Positions 27,036 through 37,960 of a stretch of 64,000 nucleotides of DNA are shown here, piece by piece. The stretch is from an uncultured Prevotellaceae bacterium. GTDB lineage: Bacteria; Bacteroidota; Bacteroidia; Bacteroidales; Muribaculaceae. The translations under genes were made by a program, and so were the position numbers. Position 1 is the stretch's first letter; each line of letters starts with the position of its first letter. A model generated the notes under the pieces. That model searched no databases and was not told the origin of the DNA. It saw nothing but the letters and a program-made list of their open reading frames with translations. The stretch spans positions 24,195-88,194 of the forward strand of contig ONMF01000008.1 in the NCBI GenBank assembly GCA_900318865.1, in the 5' to 3' direction.

Positions 27036-27587
27036 ATGACATTTATCGAGACATCCATAGCCGGCGTGTGGCAAATCGTGCCCAAGCGTTACGGTGACCA
27101 TCGAGGATACTTCAGCGAGGTGTTCAAGCAAGAAGAATTCGAGCGGCATGTGGGCCGTGTGATCTTTATTCAGGACAACGAGTCGTTCTCCACGCACGGT
27201 GTGGTGCGCGGGCTTCATTTCCAGGCCGGCGAGTGGAGCCAGGCCAAGCTGGTGCGTGTGTCGCTGGGCACCGTGCTCGACGTGGTGGTGGACCTGCGCC
27301 ATGGCAGCCCCTCCTACGGCCGCCATGTGGCCGCCCTGCTCAGCGCCGAGCAAGGAAACCAGCTGTTCATTCCGCGTGGCTTCGCCCACGGCTTTGCCGT
27401 GCTTTCCGACCGTGCCCAGTTCCAGTACAAAGTGGACAATGTGTATGCACCCCAGGCCGAGGTCACGCTGCGTCTCGACGACCCAGCCCTGGGCATCGAC
27501 TGGCAGATTCCGCGCCACGAAATGATTTTGAGCGAGAAAGACAAAATGGGGATATTGCTAAAAGATGTTAAACCTTATAAAGATTAA
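27036..27587 (+). CDS. rfbC: dTDP-4-dehydrorhamnose 3,5-epimerase
   Basis: A cupin-fold epimerase of 183 residues, the usual length, acting in dTDP-L-rhamnose synthesis for surface polysaccharide. Characteristic segments are GDHRGYFSEVF, GVVRGLHFQ (catalytic His), QAKLVRVSLGTVLDVVVDLR, IPRGFAHGFAVLSD and QYKVDNVYAP. The other genes of the pathway (rfbA, rfbB, rfbD) are not in the window. It ends before a strong terminator at 27633-27665 and is a single-gene unit. Confidence 0.95.
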   Translation: MTFIETSIAGVWQIVPKRYGDHRGYFSEVFKQEEFERHVGRVIFIQDNESFSTHGVVRGLHFQAGEWSQAKLVRVSLGTVLDVVVDLRHGSPSYGRHVAALLSAEQGNQLFIPRGFAHGFAVLSDRAQFQYKVDNVYAPQAEVTLRLDDPALGIDWQIPRHEMILSEKDKMGILLKDVKPYKD

Positions 27588-27632
27588 CAAACTTTTACCA
27601 TTCTCTGAATAGCTTGAAAGTTACAAAGTTAG

Positions 27633-27665
27633 GCGCTGTGCCCCGTGTGGTGCAGCGCTTTTTTT
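27633..27665 (+). terminator. Terminator after rfbC
   Basis: The stem GCGCTG / CAGCGC (27633-27638 with 27653-27658) has two more G-C pairs inside, and is followed by seven T (27659-27665). It separates rfbC from the ribosomal block. Confidence 0.85.
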
Positions 27666-27697
27666 ACCTATTATAAAAGGAAATAGTGGCCAAAACA

Positions 27698-27729
27698 TTT
27701 GGTAGTTAGGAAATTAGTGCGTAACTTTG
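27698..27729 (+). promoter_or_regulatory. Main promoter of the ribosomal protein block
   Basis: TTTG (27698-27701), exactly 20 bases, TAACTTTG (27722-27729): a perfect Bacteroidetes promoter. Transcription would start near 27736, giving an rpsL leader of about 125 bases that contains a long hairpin (27758-27794). A second TAACTTTG at 27792-27799 lacks a -33 partner and lies partly inside that hairpin. Confidence 0.8.
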
Positions 27730-27757
27730 CAACGCTTTTGCGGCCCGAAAAAACGCA

Positions 27758-27794
27758 TTGTCGTTCACTAATCGACTGATTTAGTGGATGATAA
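27758..27794 (+). promoter_or_regulatory. Long leader hairpin upstream of rpsL
   Basis: Arms 27758-27773 and 27778-27794 form 16 base pairs around a GACT loop, with one bulged T and three G-U pairs (core CACTAATC / GATTTAGTG). It has no T-run, so it is not a terminator. It lies inside the transcript from the promoter at 27698-27729, about 70 bases before rpsL. Its place suggests autoregulation by a ribosomal protein of the operon; this is inference. Confidence 0.5.
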
Positions 27795-27862
27795 CTTTGT
27801 GTGACGGGCTTAAAGGCACGAATGTAATAACAATTAAAAACTAAAAGTAAAACAGAACTAAG

Positions 27863-28246
27863 ATGCCAACAATTCAGCAATTAGTAAGAAAAGGCCGTAC
27901 TTCGCTGGAATCGACCAGCAAATCGCCCGCGTTGGATTCTTGCCCGCAGCGTCGTGGAGTGTGCGTTCGCGTCTACACTACCACGCCCAAAAAGCCTAAC
28001 TCGGCAATGCGTAAGGTGGCGCGTGTGCGCCTGACCAACGGCAAGGAAGTGAACTCGTACATTCCCGGTGAGGGACACAACCTGCAAGAGCACAGCATCG
28101 TGATGGTGCGCGGCGGTCGTGTCAAGGACCTGCCCGGTGTGCGCTACCACATCGTTCGCGGCACGCTCGATACCGCAGGTGTGTCGGGCCGCACGCAGCG
28201 TCGCAGCAAGTACGGAACCAAGCGTCCTAAGGCTTCGAAGAAATAA
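27863..28246 (+). CDS. rpsL: 30S ribosomal protein S12
   Basis: Decoding-centre protein of the small subunit, 127 residues. It has the invariant [11 protein letters not shown] start, [21 protein letters not shown] (streptomycin-resistance region with wild-type-looking Lys), [10 protein letters not shown] and [10 protein letters not shown]. First gene of the block, preceded by a strong promoter and leader hairpin. The gap to rpsG is long (172 bases). Confidence 0.99.
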   Translation: MPTIQQLVRKGRTSLESTSKSPALDSCPQRRGVCVRVYTTTPKKPNSAMRKVARVRLTNGKEVNSYIPGEGHNLQEHSIVMVRGGRVKDLPGVRYHIVRGTLDTAGVSGRTQRRSKYGTKRPKASKK

Positions 28247-28320
28247 TCCATCAAGCCGACCTTTGATTACTAACAAAAAAAGACAAACAAATTAATTAAC
28301 TTAGTTTTTAGTTTTATTGG

Positions 28321-28362
28321 ATTGATGTAACATCGGTTGAGTAAATGGTCATAGAGTTGGCC
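28321..28362 (+). promoter_or_regulatory. Possible structured region between rpsL and rpsG
   Basis: Two small hairpins can form in the 172-base gap: ATTGATG / CATCGGT with a 3-base loop (28321-28337, two G-U pairs), and GGTC / GGCC with an 8-base loop (28347-28362). In E. coli, S7 binds its mRNA in the equivalent S12-S7 gap. The stems here are short, so this is only a candidate. Confidence 0.25.
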
Positions 28363-28418
28363 GTTGAAGAACAAAGACGCAAACAACCAAGCAGACTGAA
28401 ACTACAACAACAGAAACA

Positions 28419-28895
28419 ATGAGAAAGGCTAAGCCAAAAAAACGGGTCATCCTTCCCGATCCCGTGTTCGGTGACGTGCGAGTGTCGAAATTCGTGAATC
28501 ACCTGATGTACGACGGCAAGAAGAACACGTCGTATCGCATCTTCTACAGCGCCCTCGAGCTCGTGGGCAAAAAGATGCCCAATGAAGAGAAAACTCCTCT
28601 CGAGATCTGGAAGCAGGCTCTCGAGAAGGTCACACCGCAAGTCGAGGTCAAGTCGCGCCGCGTGGGTGGTGCCACTTTCCAGGTTCCTACTGAGATCCGC
28701 CCCGACCGCAAGGAGTCAGTGTCAATGAAAAATCTTATCATCTTCGCTCGCAAGCGTGGCGGCAAGACCATGGCCGACAAGCTGGCTGCCGAAATCATCG
28801 ACGCCTACAACGAGCAGGGTGGTGCTTTCAAGCGCAAGGAGGACATGCACCGCATGGCCGAGGCTAACCGCGCATTCGCACACTTCAGATTCTAA
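28419..28895 (+). CDS. rpsG: 30S ribosomal protein S7
   Basis: Primary 16S-binding protein of the small-subunit head, 158 residues. Recognisable by [33 protein letters not shown], the [14 protein letters not shown] segment and [20 protein letters not shown] at the end. In E. coli it represses the str operon by binding upstream of its own gene, and here a long gap precedes it. fusA follows after 27 bases. Confidence 0.99.
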   Translation: MRKAKPKKRVILPDPVFGDVRVSKFVNHLMYDGKKNTSYRIFYSALELVGKKMPNEEKTPLEIWKQALEKVTPQVEVKSRRVGGATFQVPTEIRPDRKESVSMKNLIIFARKRGGKTMADKLAAEIIDAYNEQGGAFKRKEDMHRMAEANRAFAHFRF

Positions 28896-28922
28896 ACAGA
28901 TAACGCGCTGACCTGACAATCA

Positions 28923-31046
28923 ATGAAGACTGATCCACAACTGGAATTGACGCGCAACATCGGCATCATGGCTCACATCGATGCCGGAAAGACTACTACG
29001 TCGGAGCGCATCCTGTACTACACCGGCCTTACGCACAAGATCGGTGAGGTGCACGATGGTGCCGCCACGATGGACTGGATGGTGCAGGAGCAGGAGCGAG
29101 GCATCACGATTACCTCGGCTGCCACCACAGCATTCTGGAACTACGACTCGAAGAAATACAAAATCAACCTTATCGACACTCCGGGACACGTCGACTTCAC
29201 CGTGGAGGTGGAGCGGTCGCTGCGCGTGCTTGACGGTGCCATCGCCACATTCTGCGCCGTGGGTGGTGTGGAACCGCAGAGCGAAACCGTCTGGCGCCAG
29301 GCCGACAAGTACAATGTGCCCCGTATCGCCTATGTCAACAAGATGGACCGCGCCGGCGCCAACTTCCTGGAAGTGGCCCGCCAGATGCGCGACATCCTGG
29401 GTGCCAACCCGTGCCCCATCGAGCTGCCTATTGGCGCCGAGGAGAACTTCAAGGGTGTGGTGGACCTCATCGCGATGAAGGCCCTCTACTGGCACGACGA
29501 GACGATGGGTGCCGAGTATTCGGTGGAGGACATCCCGGCCGACATGCTCGACGAGGCTGCCGAGTATCGCGACAAGATGCTCGAGACGGTGGCCGAGTTT
29601 GACGATGAGCTGATGGCTAAGTATTTCGACGACCCCGACACCATCACCACTGCCGACGTGAAGCGCGCCCTGCGCAATGCTACCCTGAAAATGGAGATTG
29701 TGCCCATGTTGTGCGGCAGCTCATTCAAGAATAAGGGCGTGCAACCGCTGCTCGACGCAGTGTGCGCGTTCCTGCCCAGTCCCGAGGACAACACCGAGGT
29801 GACAGGCCACGACCCCGCCGACCCTGACAAGACGGTGAAGCGTCGGCCCCTGCCCCAGGAGCCCATGTGCGCACTGGTGTTTAAAATCGCCACCGACCCC
29901 TATGTGGGGCGCCTGGTGTTCTTCCGCGTGTATTCCGGACAGATTGAATCGGGCTCTTACGTGTTCAACGCGCGCTCGGGTCGCAAGGAGCGCATCTCGC
30001 GCCTGTTCCAGATGCACTCGAACCACCAGAATCCCATGGAGGTGATTGGGTGCGGCGACATCGGCGCAGGTGTGGGCTTCAAAGATGTGCGCACCGGCGA
30101 CACGCTGTGCAGCGAGGATGCACCCATCGTGCTCGAGGCCATGGACTTCCCCGATCCCGTGCTGGGAATCGCCGTGGAGCCCAAGACACAGAACGACCTG
30201 GAGCGCCTGGGCGTGGGCTTGCAGAAACTCTCGGAGGAGGACCCCACCTTCCAAGTGGAAACCAACGAAGAGACCGGCCAAACCATCATCCGCGGCATGG
30301 GCGAGCTTCATTTGGACATCATCATCGACCGTCTGCGCCGTGAGTTCAAGGTGGAGTGCAACCAGGGCCGTCCGCAGGTGTCGTACAAAGAGGCCATCTC
30401 GCAGCCCGTGGAGCTGCGTGAGGTGTTCAAGAAGCAGACCGGCGGTCGTGGCAAGTTTGCCGACATCATCTGCCGTGTGGAACCCGTCGACGACGACTTC
30501 GAGGGCTCGCTGCAATTCATCGACGAGGTGAAAGGCGGCGACATCCCCAAGGAGTTCATCCCGGCCATCCAGAAGGGCTTCCAGAACGCCATGCGCAGCG
30601 GTGTGCTCGCCGGATTCCCCGTCGAGCAGCTGAAGGTCACCGTCATCGACGGCTCGTTCCACCCGGTGGACAGCGACCAACTCTCTTTCGAGCTCTGCGC
30701 CATGCAGGCCTTCCGCAGCGCATGCGTCAAGGCCAAGCCGGTGCTGCTGGAGCCCATCATGAAGGTGGAGGTGGTCACCCCCGAGGAGAGCATGGGCGAT
30801 GTGATAGGCGACCTGAACAAGCGCCGCGGGCAAGTGGAGGGCATGGAAAGCAGCCGCAGCGGAGCGCGCATCGTCAAGGCGTCGGCCCCGCTGGCCGAGA
30901 TGTTCGGATATGTGACGGCGCTGCGCACCATCACGTCAGGACGCGCCACGAGCACCATGTCGTTCTCGCACTATGCCGAGGTGAGCCGGCCCATCGCCGA
31001 GAAAGTGCTCACCGAGTGCCAGGGACGAGTAGAACTATTGAAATAA
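28923..31046 (+). CDS. fusA: Elongation factor G
   Basis: The translocation GTPase, 707 residues. It has G1 [12 protein letters not shown], the switch region [13 protein letters not shown]3 DTPGHVDFT and G4 [10 protein letters not shown], then domains II-V ending [23 protein letters not shown]. Its place within the str cluster indicates the main translational EF-G rather than a secondary paralog. No tuf gene follows; rpsJ comes directly after 18 bases. Confidence 0.98.
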   Translation: MKTDPQLELTRNIGIMAHIDAGKTTTSERILYYTGLTHKIGEVHDGAATMDWMVQEQERGITITSAATTAFWNYDSKKYKINLIDTPGHVDFTVEVERSLRVLDGAIATFCAVGGVEPQSETVWRQADKYNVPRIAYVNKMDRAGANFLEVARQMRDILGANPCPIELPIGAEENFKGVVDLIAMKALYWHDETMGAEYSVEDIPADMLDEAAEYRDKMLETVAEFDDELMAKYFDDPDTITTADVKRALRNATLKMEIVPMLCGSSFKNKGVQPLLDAVCAFLPSPEDNTEVTGHDPADPDKTVKRRPLPQEPMCALVFKIATDPYVGRLVFFRVYSGQIESGSYVFNARSGRKERISRLFQMHSNHQNPMEVIGCGDIGAGVGFKDVRTGDTLCSEDAPIVLEAMDFPDPVLGIAVEPKTQNDLERLGVGLQKLSEEDPTFQVETNEETGQTIIRGMGELHLDIIIDRLRREFKVECNQGRPQVSYKEAISQPVELREVFKKQTGGRGKFADIICRVEPVDDDFEGSLQFIDEVKGGDIPKEFIPAIQKGFQNAMRSGVLAGFPVEQLKVTVIDGSFHPVDSDQLSFELCAMQAFRSACVKAKPVLLEPIMKVEVVTPEESMGDVIGDLNKRRGQVEGMESSRSGARIVKASAPLAEMFGYVTALRTITSGRATSTMSFSHYAEVSRPIAEKVLTECQGRVELLK

Positions 31047-31064
31047 ATTTTAAAAACAATAATA

Positions 31065-31370
31065 ATGAACCAGAAAATTAGAATCAAACTGAAATCTTAC
31101 GATCACAGCCTGGTCGACAAGTCGGCCGAGAAGATCGTCAAGACGGTGAAGGCCACCGGTGCAGTGGTGAGCGGCCCGATTCCCCTGCCCACGCACAAGC
31201 GCATCTTCACAGTGAACCGTTCGACTTTTGTCAACAAAAAGTCTCGTGAGCAATTCCAGCTGTCGGCTTTCAAGCGCCTCATCGACATCTACAGCAGCAC
31301 GGCCAAGACCGTGGACGCACTGATGAAGCTTGAGCTGCCCAGCGGCGTTGAAGTAGAGATCAAGGTGTAA
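31065..31370 (+). CDS. rpsJ: 30S ribosomal protein S10
   Basis: 101 residues, the standard length. It shows [21 protein letters not shown] and the [28 protein letters not shown] loop that reaches into the head of the small subunit. It starts the S10-type gene set and lies 63 bases before rplC. Confidence 0.99.
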   Translation: MNQKIRIKLKSYDHSLVDKSAEKIVKTVKATGAVVSGPIPLPTHKRIFTVNRSTFVNKKSREQFQLSAFKRLIDIYSSTAKTVDALMKLELPSGVEVEIKV

Positions 31371-31433
31371 TAACCGCCACAACAAACAAAGAAAGAAAAT
31401 CAAACAACGTGTTAATTAAAAAATTTTAGAGAA

Positions 31434-32051
31434 ATGCCAGGATTAATTGGAAAGAAAATCGGAATGACATCCGTGTTCAGTGCCGACGGCAAGAACGTGC
31501 CGTGCACTGTTATCGAAGTAGGTCCTTGTGTCGTTACTCAGGTGAAAACTGTCGAGACCGACGGTTACGAGGCTTTGCAGCTGGGCTTTGTCGAGAAGAA
31601 AGACAAGCACACCACCAAGCCCGAGGCCGGTCACTTCAAGAAAGCCGGTGTGGCGCCGCAACGATTCTTGGCCGAGTTCAAAGGATTTGATGGTGACCAC
31701 AAGGCTGGCGACACCATCACCGTGGACCTGTTCAACGACGTGGAGTTTGTCGATGTGCAGGGAACCTCGAAGGGTAAAGGCTTCCAGGGTGTGGTGAAAC
31801 GCCACGGCTTCGGAGGCGTAGGGCAAAAGACCCATGGCCAGGACGACCGCCTGCGCGCACCGGGTTCAATCGGTGCCTGCTCGTATCCCGCAAAGGTGTT
31901 CAAGGGCATGCGCATGGCCGGACAGATGGGCAACCAGCGCTGCACCGTCCAAAACCTTCAAGTGATTAAGATTTTGCCCGAGAACAACCTGCTTGTGGTC
32001 AAGGGGTCGGTTCCGGGTTGCAAAGGTTCAATCGTAATAATTGAGAAGTAA
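31434..32051 (+). CDS. rplC: 50S ribosomal protein L3
   Basis: 205 residues. It begins [19 protein letters not shown], carries the [12 protein letters not shown] segment and the long basic loop ([19 protein letters not shown]) that reaches toward the peptidyl-transferase centre. Its TAA stop overlaps the rplD ATG by one base, so the two are likely translated together. Confidence 0.99.
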   Translation: MPGLIGKKIGMTSVFSADGKNVPCTVIEVGPCVVTQVKTVETDGYEALQLGFVEKKDKHTTKPEAGHFKKAGVAPQRFLAEFKGFDGDHKAGDTITVDLFNDVEFVDVQGTSKGKGFQGVVKRHGFGGVGQKTHGQDDRLRAPGSIGACSYPAKVFKGMRMAGQMGNQRCTVQNLQVIKILPENNLLVVKGSVPGCKGSIVIIEK

Positions 32052-32677
32052 TGGAACTCGCAGTATATAACATCAAGGGTGAGGACACCGGTCGCAAGGT
32101 GACCCTGAACGACGAGATTTTTGCCATCGCTGAGCCCAGCGAGCACGCAGTCTATCTCGATGTGAAGCAATTCTTGGCCAATCAGCGCCAAGGCACCCAC
32201 AAGGCGAAAGAGAGAAGTGAAATCGCAGGCTCCACCAAGAAGCTGGGTCGCCAGAAGGGCGGCGGCGGCGCACGTCATGGCGACATCAACTCGCCGGTGC
32301 TCGTCGGTGGTGGCCGCGTGTTCGGTCCGCGTCCCCGCGACTATCGCTTCAAGCTCAACAAGAAGGTTAAGGCTCTGGCCCGCCGCTCGGCTCTCACCTT
32401 CAAGGCTATGAACAACCAGATTATGATTGTCGAAGACTTCACTTTCGACGCTCCGAAAACTAAAGATTTCGTAAACTTTACTAAAAATCTTAAACTTTTC
32501 GGTCAAAAGATACTCTTGGTTTTACCAGGTCAGAATAAAAATGTATTTTTGTCGGCTCGTAACTTGCCCGAGGCAAGAATCATTACTGCCAGCGATGTTT
32601 GCACCTACCGCATCCTTGACAACAAGATGCTGGTGATCACCGAGGGCAGTGTTGACGTGCTCAATAATTTAAAGTAA
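32051..32677 (+). CDS. rplD: 50S ribosomal protein L4
   Basis: 208 residues. It shows the tunnel loop ([20 protein letters not shown], then [16 protein letters not shown] residues and [19 protein letters not shown]). L4 shapes the exit tunnel and in E. coli represses the S10 operon. It begins on the last base of the rplC stop. Confidence 0.98.
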   Translation: MELAVYNIKGEDTGRKVTLNDEIFAIAEPSEHAVYLDVKQFLANQRQGTHKAKERSEIAGSTKKLGRQKGGGGARHGDINSPVLVGGGRVFGPRPRDYRFKLNKKVKALARRSALTFKAMNNQIMIVEDFTFDAPKTKDFVNFTKNLKLFGQKILLVLPGQNKNVFLSARNLPEARIITASDVCTYRILDNKMLVITEGSVDVLNNLK

Positions 32678-32680
32678 AAA

Positions 32681-32688
32681 AAGGAGGT
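32681..32688 (+). promoter_or_regulatory. Strong Shine-Dalgarno before rplW
   Basis: AAGGAGGT, seven bases before the rplW ATG (32696), is a full anti-SD complement. Most genes in this window, as usual for Bacteroidetes, have no such sequence. Weaker SD-like sites occur before rplF (GGAGGG, 38364-38369) and rplE (AGGAG, 36981-36985). Confidence 0.8.
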
Positions 32689-32695
32689 AACAACA

Positions 32696-32986
32696 ATGAC
32701 AATTCAAATCATCCCTGTCGTGACCGAGAAGGCCACTGCCGTGAGCGAGAAGAACAATCGCTACACGTTCAAGGTATCTCCTGAGGCCAACAAGTTCCAG
32801 ATCAAGGACGCCGTTGAGAAAATGTACGAGGTCAAGGTGGTTGGCGTGAGCACCATGAACTACGATGGCAAGAAGAAGCAGCGCTACACCCGCACGGGGT
32901 TGCTGCGCGGCAAGGTGGCTGCCTTCAAGAAGGCGGTTGTGACCCTGGCCGAAGGACAAACGATTGATTTTTATAGCAATATTTAA
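32696..32986 (+). CDS. rplW: 50S ribosomal protein L23
   Basis: 96 residues. L23 sits at the exit of the ribosomal tunnel and docks trigger factor and SRP. Seen are IIPVVTEKAT, NRYTFKVSPEANKFQIKDAVEKMYEVKVVGVST and TGLLRGKVAAFKKAVVTLAEG. Its start is preceded by an unusually perfect Shine-Dalgarno. Confidence 0.98.
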   Translation: MTIQIIPVVTEKATAVSEKNNRYTFKVSPEANKFQIKDAVEKMYEVKVVGVSTMNYDGKKKQRYTRTGLLRGKVAAFKKAVVTLAEGQTIDFYSNI

Positions 32987-32995
32987 TAATTAGAA

Positions 32996-33820
<825 letters not shown>

Positions 33821-33842
33821 TTTGATTTAGAATGTTAACACT

Positions 33843-34109
33843 ATGAGTCGTTCATTAAAAAAAGGCCCTTATATCAGCGTGAAACTGGAAAAGAAGGTCG
33901 ATGCCATGAATGAGAGCGGAAAGAAGTCGGTGATCAAGACCTGGTCGAGAGCATCGATGATTTCGCCCGACTTTGTGGGCCACACCTTCGCAGTGCACAA
34001 TGGCAACAAGTTCATTCCCGTGTATGTTACCGAGAACATGGTAGGTCACAAGCTGGGTGAGTTCGCACCCACGCGCACCTTCCGCGGACACAGCGGCAAC
34101 AACAAGTAA
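33843..34109 (+). CDS. rpsS: 30S ribosomal protein S19
   Basis: 88 residues. It starts [19 protein letters not shown] and has [21 protein letters not shown] and [17 protein letters not shown] small-subunit head protein that pairs with S13. Confidence 0.99.
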   Translation: MSRSLKKGPYISVKLEKKVDAMNESGKKSVIKTWSRASMISPDFVGHTFAVHNGNKFIPVYVTENMVGHKLGEFAPTRTFRGHSGNNK

Positions 34110-34157
34110 TCAGGGCCCGGGATTTAACGTAATTTGATTTAAAAGAAATTCAATACA

Positions 34158-34568
34158 ATGGGTAATAGAAAGAAAAAATCAGCTGAACTGATGAAGGAGG
34201 CACGCAAGAGCCAGTCGTTCGCCAAGCTGCGCAATATCCCCAGCAGCCCGCGCAAGATGCGCCTCGTGGCCGACATGGTGCGCGGCAAAGAAGTCTTCAA
34301 GGCTCTCGGACTCCTCCATTTCTCCAACAAGCAAGCTGCTGCCGATATTGAAAAGCTGCTCAAGTCGGCCATCTCTAACTGGGAACAGAAGAATGGCAAG
34401 AAGGCTGAGTCGGGCGAGCTCTACATCAAGACCATCTTTGTCGATGCAGCCCCGATGTTGAAACGCCTCCGTCCGGCACCCCAAGGCCGTGGCTACAGAA
34501 TTCGCAAACGCTCCAACCACGTGACATTGTTCGTGGACACTATTAACACTAACGAAAAAGACGCATAA
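34158..34568 (+). CDS. rplV: 50S ribosomal protein L22
   Basis: 136 residues, a little longer than the usual 110 because of an N-terminal basic extension ([18 protein letters not shown]). The core reads [17 protein letters not shown] and the tunnel loop [26 protein letters not shown]. It ends 6 bases before rpsC. Confidence 0.98.
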   Translation: MGNRKKKSAELMKEARKSQSFAKLRNIPSSPRKMRLVADMVRGKEVFKALGLLHFSNKQAAADIEKLLKSAISNWEQKNGKKAESGELYIKTIFVDAAPMLKRLRPAPQGRGYRIRKRSNHVTLFVDTINTNEKDA

Positions 34569-34574
34569 ACAGAT

Positions 34575-35303
34575 ATGGGACAGAAAGTTAATCCAATCAG
34601 CAACCGTCTGGGAATCATCCGCGGTTGGGACTCCAACTGGTACGGCGGCAGCAACTATGGCGACACTTTGCTGGAAGACAGCAAAATCCGCAAGTATCTG
34701 AATGTGCGCCTTGCTAAGGCCAGTGTGTCGCGCATCGTGATCGAGCGCACGCTCAAGTTGGTCACCATCACCATCTGCACTGCCCGCCCCGGTATCATCA
34801 TCGGCAAGGGTGGCCAGGATGTGGACAAGCTCAAGGAAGAGCTCAAGAAACTCACCGACAAGGATGTTCAGATCAACATCTACGAGGTGAAGCGTCCCGA
34901 GCTCGACGCTGAAATCGTGGCAAGCAACATCGCCCGCCAGATTGAGGGCAAGATTGCCTATCGCCGCGCCGTGAAGATGGCCGTGGCATCGACCATGCGA
35001 ATGGGTGCCGAGGGCATCAAGGTGCAGGTGAGCGGACGTCTGAACGGCGCCGAGATGGCCCGCAGCGAGATGTTCAAGGAAGGCCGTACGCCGCTTCACA
35101 CGCTGCGTGCCGACATCGACTACGCTCTGGTTCCCGCCCTGACCAAGGTGGGCCTGATCGGAGTGAAGGTCTGGATCTGCCGCGGTGAGGTCTATGGCAA
35201 GAAGGATCTTGCCCCCAACTTCACCAACAACGCCGGCGAGCGTCGCCCCAGCGGTGGCAGCCGTCGCGGTGGCGGTTTCCGCAAGAAAAACAACAATCGT
35301 TAA
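34575..35303 (+). CDS. rpsC: 30S ribosomal protein S3
   Basis: 242 residues. It begins [19 protein letters not shown] and has the KH-domain GXXG loop in IGKGGQDV and a Gly/Arg/Lys-rich C-terminal tail ([16 protein letters not shown]). Part of the mRNA entry channel. Confidence 0.99.
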   Translation: MGQKVNPISNRLGIIRGWDSNWYGGSNYGDTLLEDSKIRKYLNVRLAKASVSRIVIERTLKLVTITICTARPGIIIGKGGQDVDKLKEELKKLTDKDVQINIYEVKRPELDAEIVASNIARQIEGKIAYRRAVKMAVASTMRMGAEGIKVQVSGRLNGAEMARSEMFKEGRTPLHTLRADIDYALVPALTKVGLIGVKVWICRGEVYGKKDLAPNFTNNAGERRPSGGSRRGGGFRKKNNNR

Positions 35304-35332
35304 ACAATCGTTTTTAACACTACACTACAACA

Positions 35333-35764
35333 ATGTTACAACCTAAGAGATTAAGATACAGAAGACCTTCTGACGGACATCCCCGGCAGTACAGCAAGCG
35401 CGGCAACCAGCTGGCCTTTGGCTCGTTTGGCATCAAGACGCTTGAGTCGAAGTGGATCACCGCCCGCCAGATCGAGGCTGCCCGTGTGGCCGTGACGCGC
35501 TACATGCAGCGTGAAGGTCAGATTTGGCTTCGCATATTCCCCGACAAGCCCTACACCCGCAAGCCTGCCGATGTCCGTATGGGTAAAGGTAAAGGTGACG
35601 TGGCCGGTTATGTCGCTCCCGTTCATCCCGGACGCATCCTCATCGAGGTCGACGGCGTCAGCTACGACATCGCCAAGGAAGCTCTGCGCCTGGCTGCCCA
35701 GAAGTTGCCGGTTATCACCAAGTTTGTGGTCCGTCGTGACTATGATCCCGAGCAGAATGTGTAA
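35333..35764 (+). CDS. rplP: 50S ribosomal protein L16
   Basis: 143 residues. It begins [11 protein letters not shown] and shows [23 protein letters not shown] and [22 protein letters not shown]. It sits near the A-site tRNA elbow on the large subunit. Confidence 0.99.
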   Translation: MLQPKRLRYRRPSDGHPRQYSKRGNQLAFGSFGIKTLESKWITARQIEAARVAVTRYMQREGQIWLRIFPDKPYTRKPADVRMGKGKGDVAGYVAPVHPGRILIEVDGVSYDIAKEALRLAAQKLPVITKFVVRRDYDPEQNV

Positions 35765-35789
35765 TTTTTAATGTATCAGAGAAGAGACT

Positions 35790-35990
35790 ATGAAGAAGGA
35801 AAATATCAAAGAACTGACCGATAAGGAATTGCTCGACCGCCTCGATGCCGCCGAGAAGGCCTACGCTCAGGAGAAAATCCAGCACGCCATCTCTCCGCTC
35901 GATAATCCTGCAAAGATTACACTCGACCGGAAACTGATTGCTCGCATCAAAACCGAGATCCGTGCACGCGAACTGAAAATTAACAAATAA
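35790..35990 (+). CDS. rpmC: 50S ribosomal protein L29
   Basis: 66 residues, all helical. It has [22 protein letters not shown] and the C-terminal [14 protein letters not shown] helix. It lies between rplP and rpsQ, the conserved order. Confidence 0.96.
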   Translation: MKKENIKELTDKELLDRLDAAEKAYAQEKIQHAISPLDNPAKITLDRKLIARIKTEIRARELKINK

Positions 35991-36004
35991 TCCCAACCCA
36001 CACT

Positions 36005-36262
36005 ATGGAGAAAAGAAATTTAAGAAAAGAGAGAATTGGGGTTGTTTCCAGCAACAAGGGTGACAAGACCATCACTGTGACTATCAAGTGGAAGGAGAAA
36101 CACCCAATCTATGGCAAGTTTGTCAACAAGACAAAGAAGTACCACGCTCACGACGAGAAGAATGAGTGCAACATTGGCGACACCGTGAGGCTCATGGAAA
36201 CCCGTCCGCTGAGTAAGACCAAGAGATGGAGATTAGTTGAAATCATCGAAAAAGCGAAGTAA
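36005..36262 (+). CDS. rpsQ: 30S ribosomal protein S17
   Basis: 85 residues. It shows [55 protein letters not shown] in pieces typical of the OB-fold protein S17. It lies 14 bases after rpmC. Confidence 0.98.
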   Translation: MEKRNLRKERIGVVSSNKGDKTITVTIKWKEKHPIYGKFVNKTKKYHAHDEKNECNIGDTVRLMETRPLSKTKRWRLVEIIEKAK

Positions 36263-36271
36263 TTAAGAGTT

Positions 36272-36637
36272 ATGATACAGACTGAAAGCAGATTGACCGT
36301 GGCCGACAACAGCGGGGCAAAAGAAGTGCTCTGCATCCGCGTGCTCGGCGGAACAGGCCGCCGCTACGCCACCGTTGGCGATATTATCGTGGTCACCGTC
36401 AAGAACGCCATTCCGGCATCGGAGGTGAAGAAAGGAACCGTCTCGAGAGCGGTGGTGGTTCGCACCAAGAAGGAAATCCGTCGTGCCGACGGATCGTATA
36501 TTCGTTTCGACGACAACGCATGCGTGCTGCTCACCAACGCCGGCGAGCTGCGCGGAACGCGTATCTTCGGCCCTGTGGCACGTGAGCTCAGAGCAACCAA
36601 CATGAAAATCGTTTCTCTCGCTCCCGAAGTTCTTTAA
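36272..36637 (+). CDS. rplN: 50S ribosomal protein L14
   Basis: 121 residues. It begins [20 protein letters not shown] and carries the [18 protein letters not shown] and [17 protein letters not shown] segments. It contacts the small subunit at a bridge. Confidence 0.99.
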   Translation: MIQTESRLTVADNSGAKEVLCIRVLGGTGRRYATVGDIIVVTVKNAIPASEVKKGTVSRAVVVRTKKEIRRADGSYIRFDDNACVLLTNAGELRGTRIFGPVARELRATNMKIVSLAPEVL

Positions 36638-36664
36638 TCAATTTAAATGTAATAAACTGAAATA

Positions 36665-36994
36665 ATGGCTAAGTTACACATTAAGAAAGGTGACACCGTC
36701 TATGTGCTCGCTGGAGACGACAAGGGCAAGACCGGCCGTGTGCTCCAAGTCCTGGCCAAGGAAGGACGAGCAATCGTGGAAGGCGTCAACATGGTGAAGA
36801 AAAGCACCAAGCCCACCGCCCAGCATCCGCAAGGCGGCATCATCGAGAAAGAGGCCCCCATCCACTTGAGCAACATCAACGTCGTGGACCCCAAGAGCGG
36901 CAAGACTCCGCGTCCCACTCGCGTTGGCTTTAAGAAGGGCGAGGACGGCAAGACCATTCGTTATTCTAAAAAATCAGGAGAGGAGATCAAGTAA
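36665..36994 (+). CDS. rplX: 50S ribosomal protein L24
   Basis: 109 residues. KOW motif in [22 protein letters not shown], then [14 protein letters not shown] and [15 protein letters not shown]. Its TAA stop shares one base with the ATG of rplE. The last 15 bases contain GGAGAGGAG, which could serve as a ribosome binding site for rplE. Confidence 0.98.
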   Translation: MAKLHIKKGDTVYVLAGDDKGKTGRVLQVLAKEGRAIVEGVNMVKKSTKPTAQHPQGGIIEKEAPIHLSNINVVDPKSGKTPRPTRVGFKKGEDGKTIRYSKKSGEEIK

Positions 36995-37533
36995 TGACAA
37001 CGCTCAAGAAACAATACGAAGAGAAAATCGCACCGGCCCTGATGAAGCAATTCAACTACAGCTCGCCGATGCAGATTCCGCGTTTGGTCAAGATTGTCCT
37101 CAACGAGGGCCTTGGCGACGCAACGCAAGACAAGAAAATCATCGAAACCGCTATCAACGAGCTCACCGCCATCTCGGGCCAGAAAGCCGTGCAGACACTC
37201 TCGAAGAAGGACATCTCCAACTTCAAGGTGCGCAAGAAGATGCCTATCGGCGCACGTGTGACGCTGCGTCGTGATCGCATGTACGAGTTCATGGAGCGTT
37301 TCATCCGCATCGCCCTGCCGCGTATCCGCGACTTCAAGGGCATCGAAGGCAAGCTCGACGGCCGTGGCAACTACACCGTGGGTGTCACCGAGCAGATTAT
37401 CTTCCCGGAAATCAACATCGACTCGGTCACCAAGATGACGGGTATGAACATCACGTTCGTCACCACCGCCAAGACCGACGAGGAGGGATACGCACTGCTC
37501 AAGGAATTCGGACTACCGTTTAAGAACAAATAA
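36994..37533 (+). CDS. rplE: 50S ribosomal protein L5
   Basis: 179 residues. It shows [22 protein letters not shown] and [23 protein letters not shown] and ends [10 protein letters not shown]. It binds 5S rRNA and the P-site tRNA elbow. It starts on the last base of the rplX stop codon with an SD-like AGGAG eight bases upstream. Confidence 0.99.
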   Translation: MTTLKKQYEEKIAPALMKQFNYSSPMQIPRLVKIVLNEGLGDATQDKKIIETAINELTAISGQKAVQTLSKKDISNFKVRKKMPIGARVTLRRDRMYEFMERFIRIALPRIRDFKGIEGKLDGRGNYTVGVTEQIIFPEINIDSVTKMTGMNITFVTTAKTDEEGYALLKEFGLPFKNK

Positions 37534-37552
37534 ACACTAACCAAACAATCGT

Positions 37553-37822
37553 ATGGCAAAAGAATCAATGAAAGCTCGCGAGGCCAAGCGTCAGCGCCTC
37601 GTTGCCAAGTATGCCGCCAAACGTGCGCAGCTCAAGAAAGAGGGCAATTATGAAGCGCTCCAGGCTCTGCCCCACAACGCCTCGCCCGTGCGTCTGCACA
37701 ACCGCTGCAAGCTCTCGGGCCGTCCCAAGGGCTACATGCGTCAGTTCGGCATCTCGCGCATCGATTTCCGCGAACTGGCTTCGGCTGGACTGATCCCCGG
37801 CGTGAGAAAGGCAAGCTGGTGA
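37553..37822 (+). CDS. rpsN: 30S ribosomal protein S14 (zinc-free, 89-residue form)
   Basis: 89 residues. It begins [20 protein letters not shown] and has the C-terminal [28 protein letters not shown]. This long form has a single Cys, not the four cysteines of the zinc-binding short form. It is followed by a 138-base gap holding hairpins, before rpsH. Confidence 0.98.
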   Translation: MAKESMKAREAKRQRLVAKYAAKRAQLKKEGNYEALQALPHNASPVRLHNRCKLSGRPKGYMRQFGISRIDFRELASAGLIPGVRKASW

Positions 37823-37890
37823 CCCTTGTGCCGCCACCTGCCGGCATGACCAAGCCGGTATCGAGCAAAAACAACCAAACAAACACTATT

Positions 37891-37948
37891 TTTAAATATT
37901 GTTCGGACGCACAACGTCAAAAAGCCGTGAGTTCCGAATCAATTTAAA
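37891..37948 (+). promoter_or_regulatory. Long hairpin in the rpsN-rpsH gap
   Basis: Arms 37891-37907 and 37933-37948 pair as TTTAAAT / ATTTAAA outside and TTCGGA / TCCGAA inside, joined across a small internal loop with more pairs. The 25-base apical part has a CAC / GTG pair. The stem ends 12 bases before the rpsH start. A second small hairpin (TGCCGGC / GCCGGTA, 37839-37860) precedes it. A plausible binding site for S8 or another r-protein; inference only. Confidence 0.5.
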
Positions 37949-37960
37949 CAAAAAACTATA

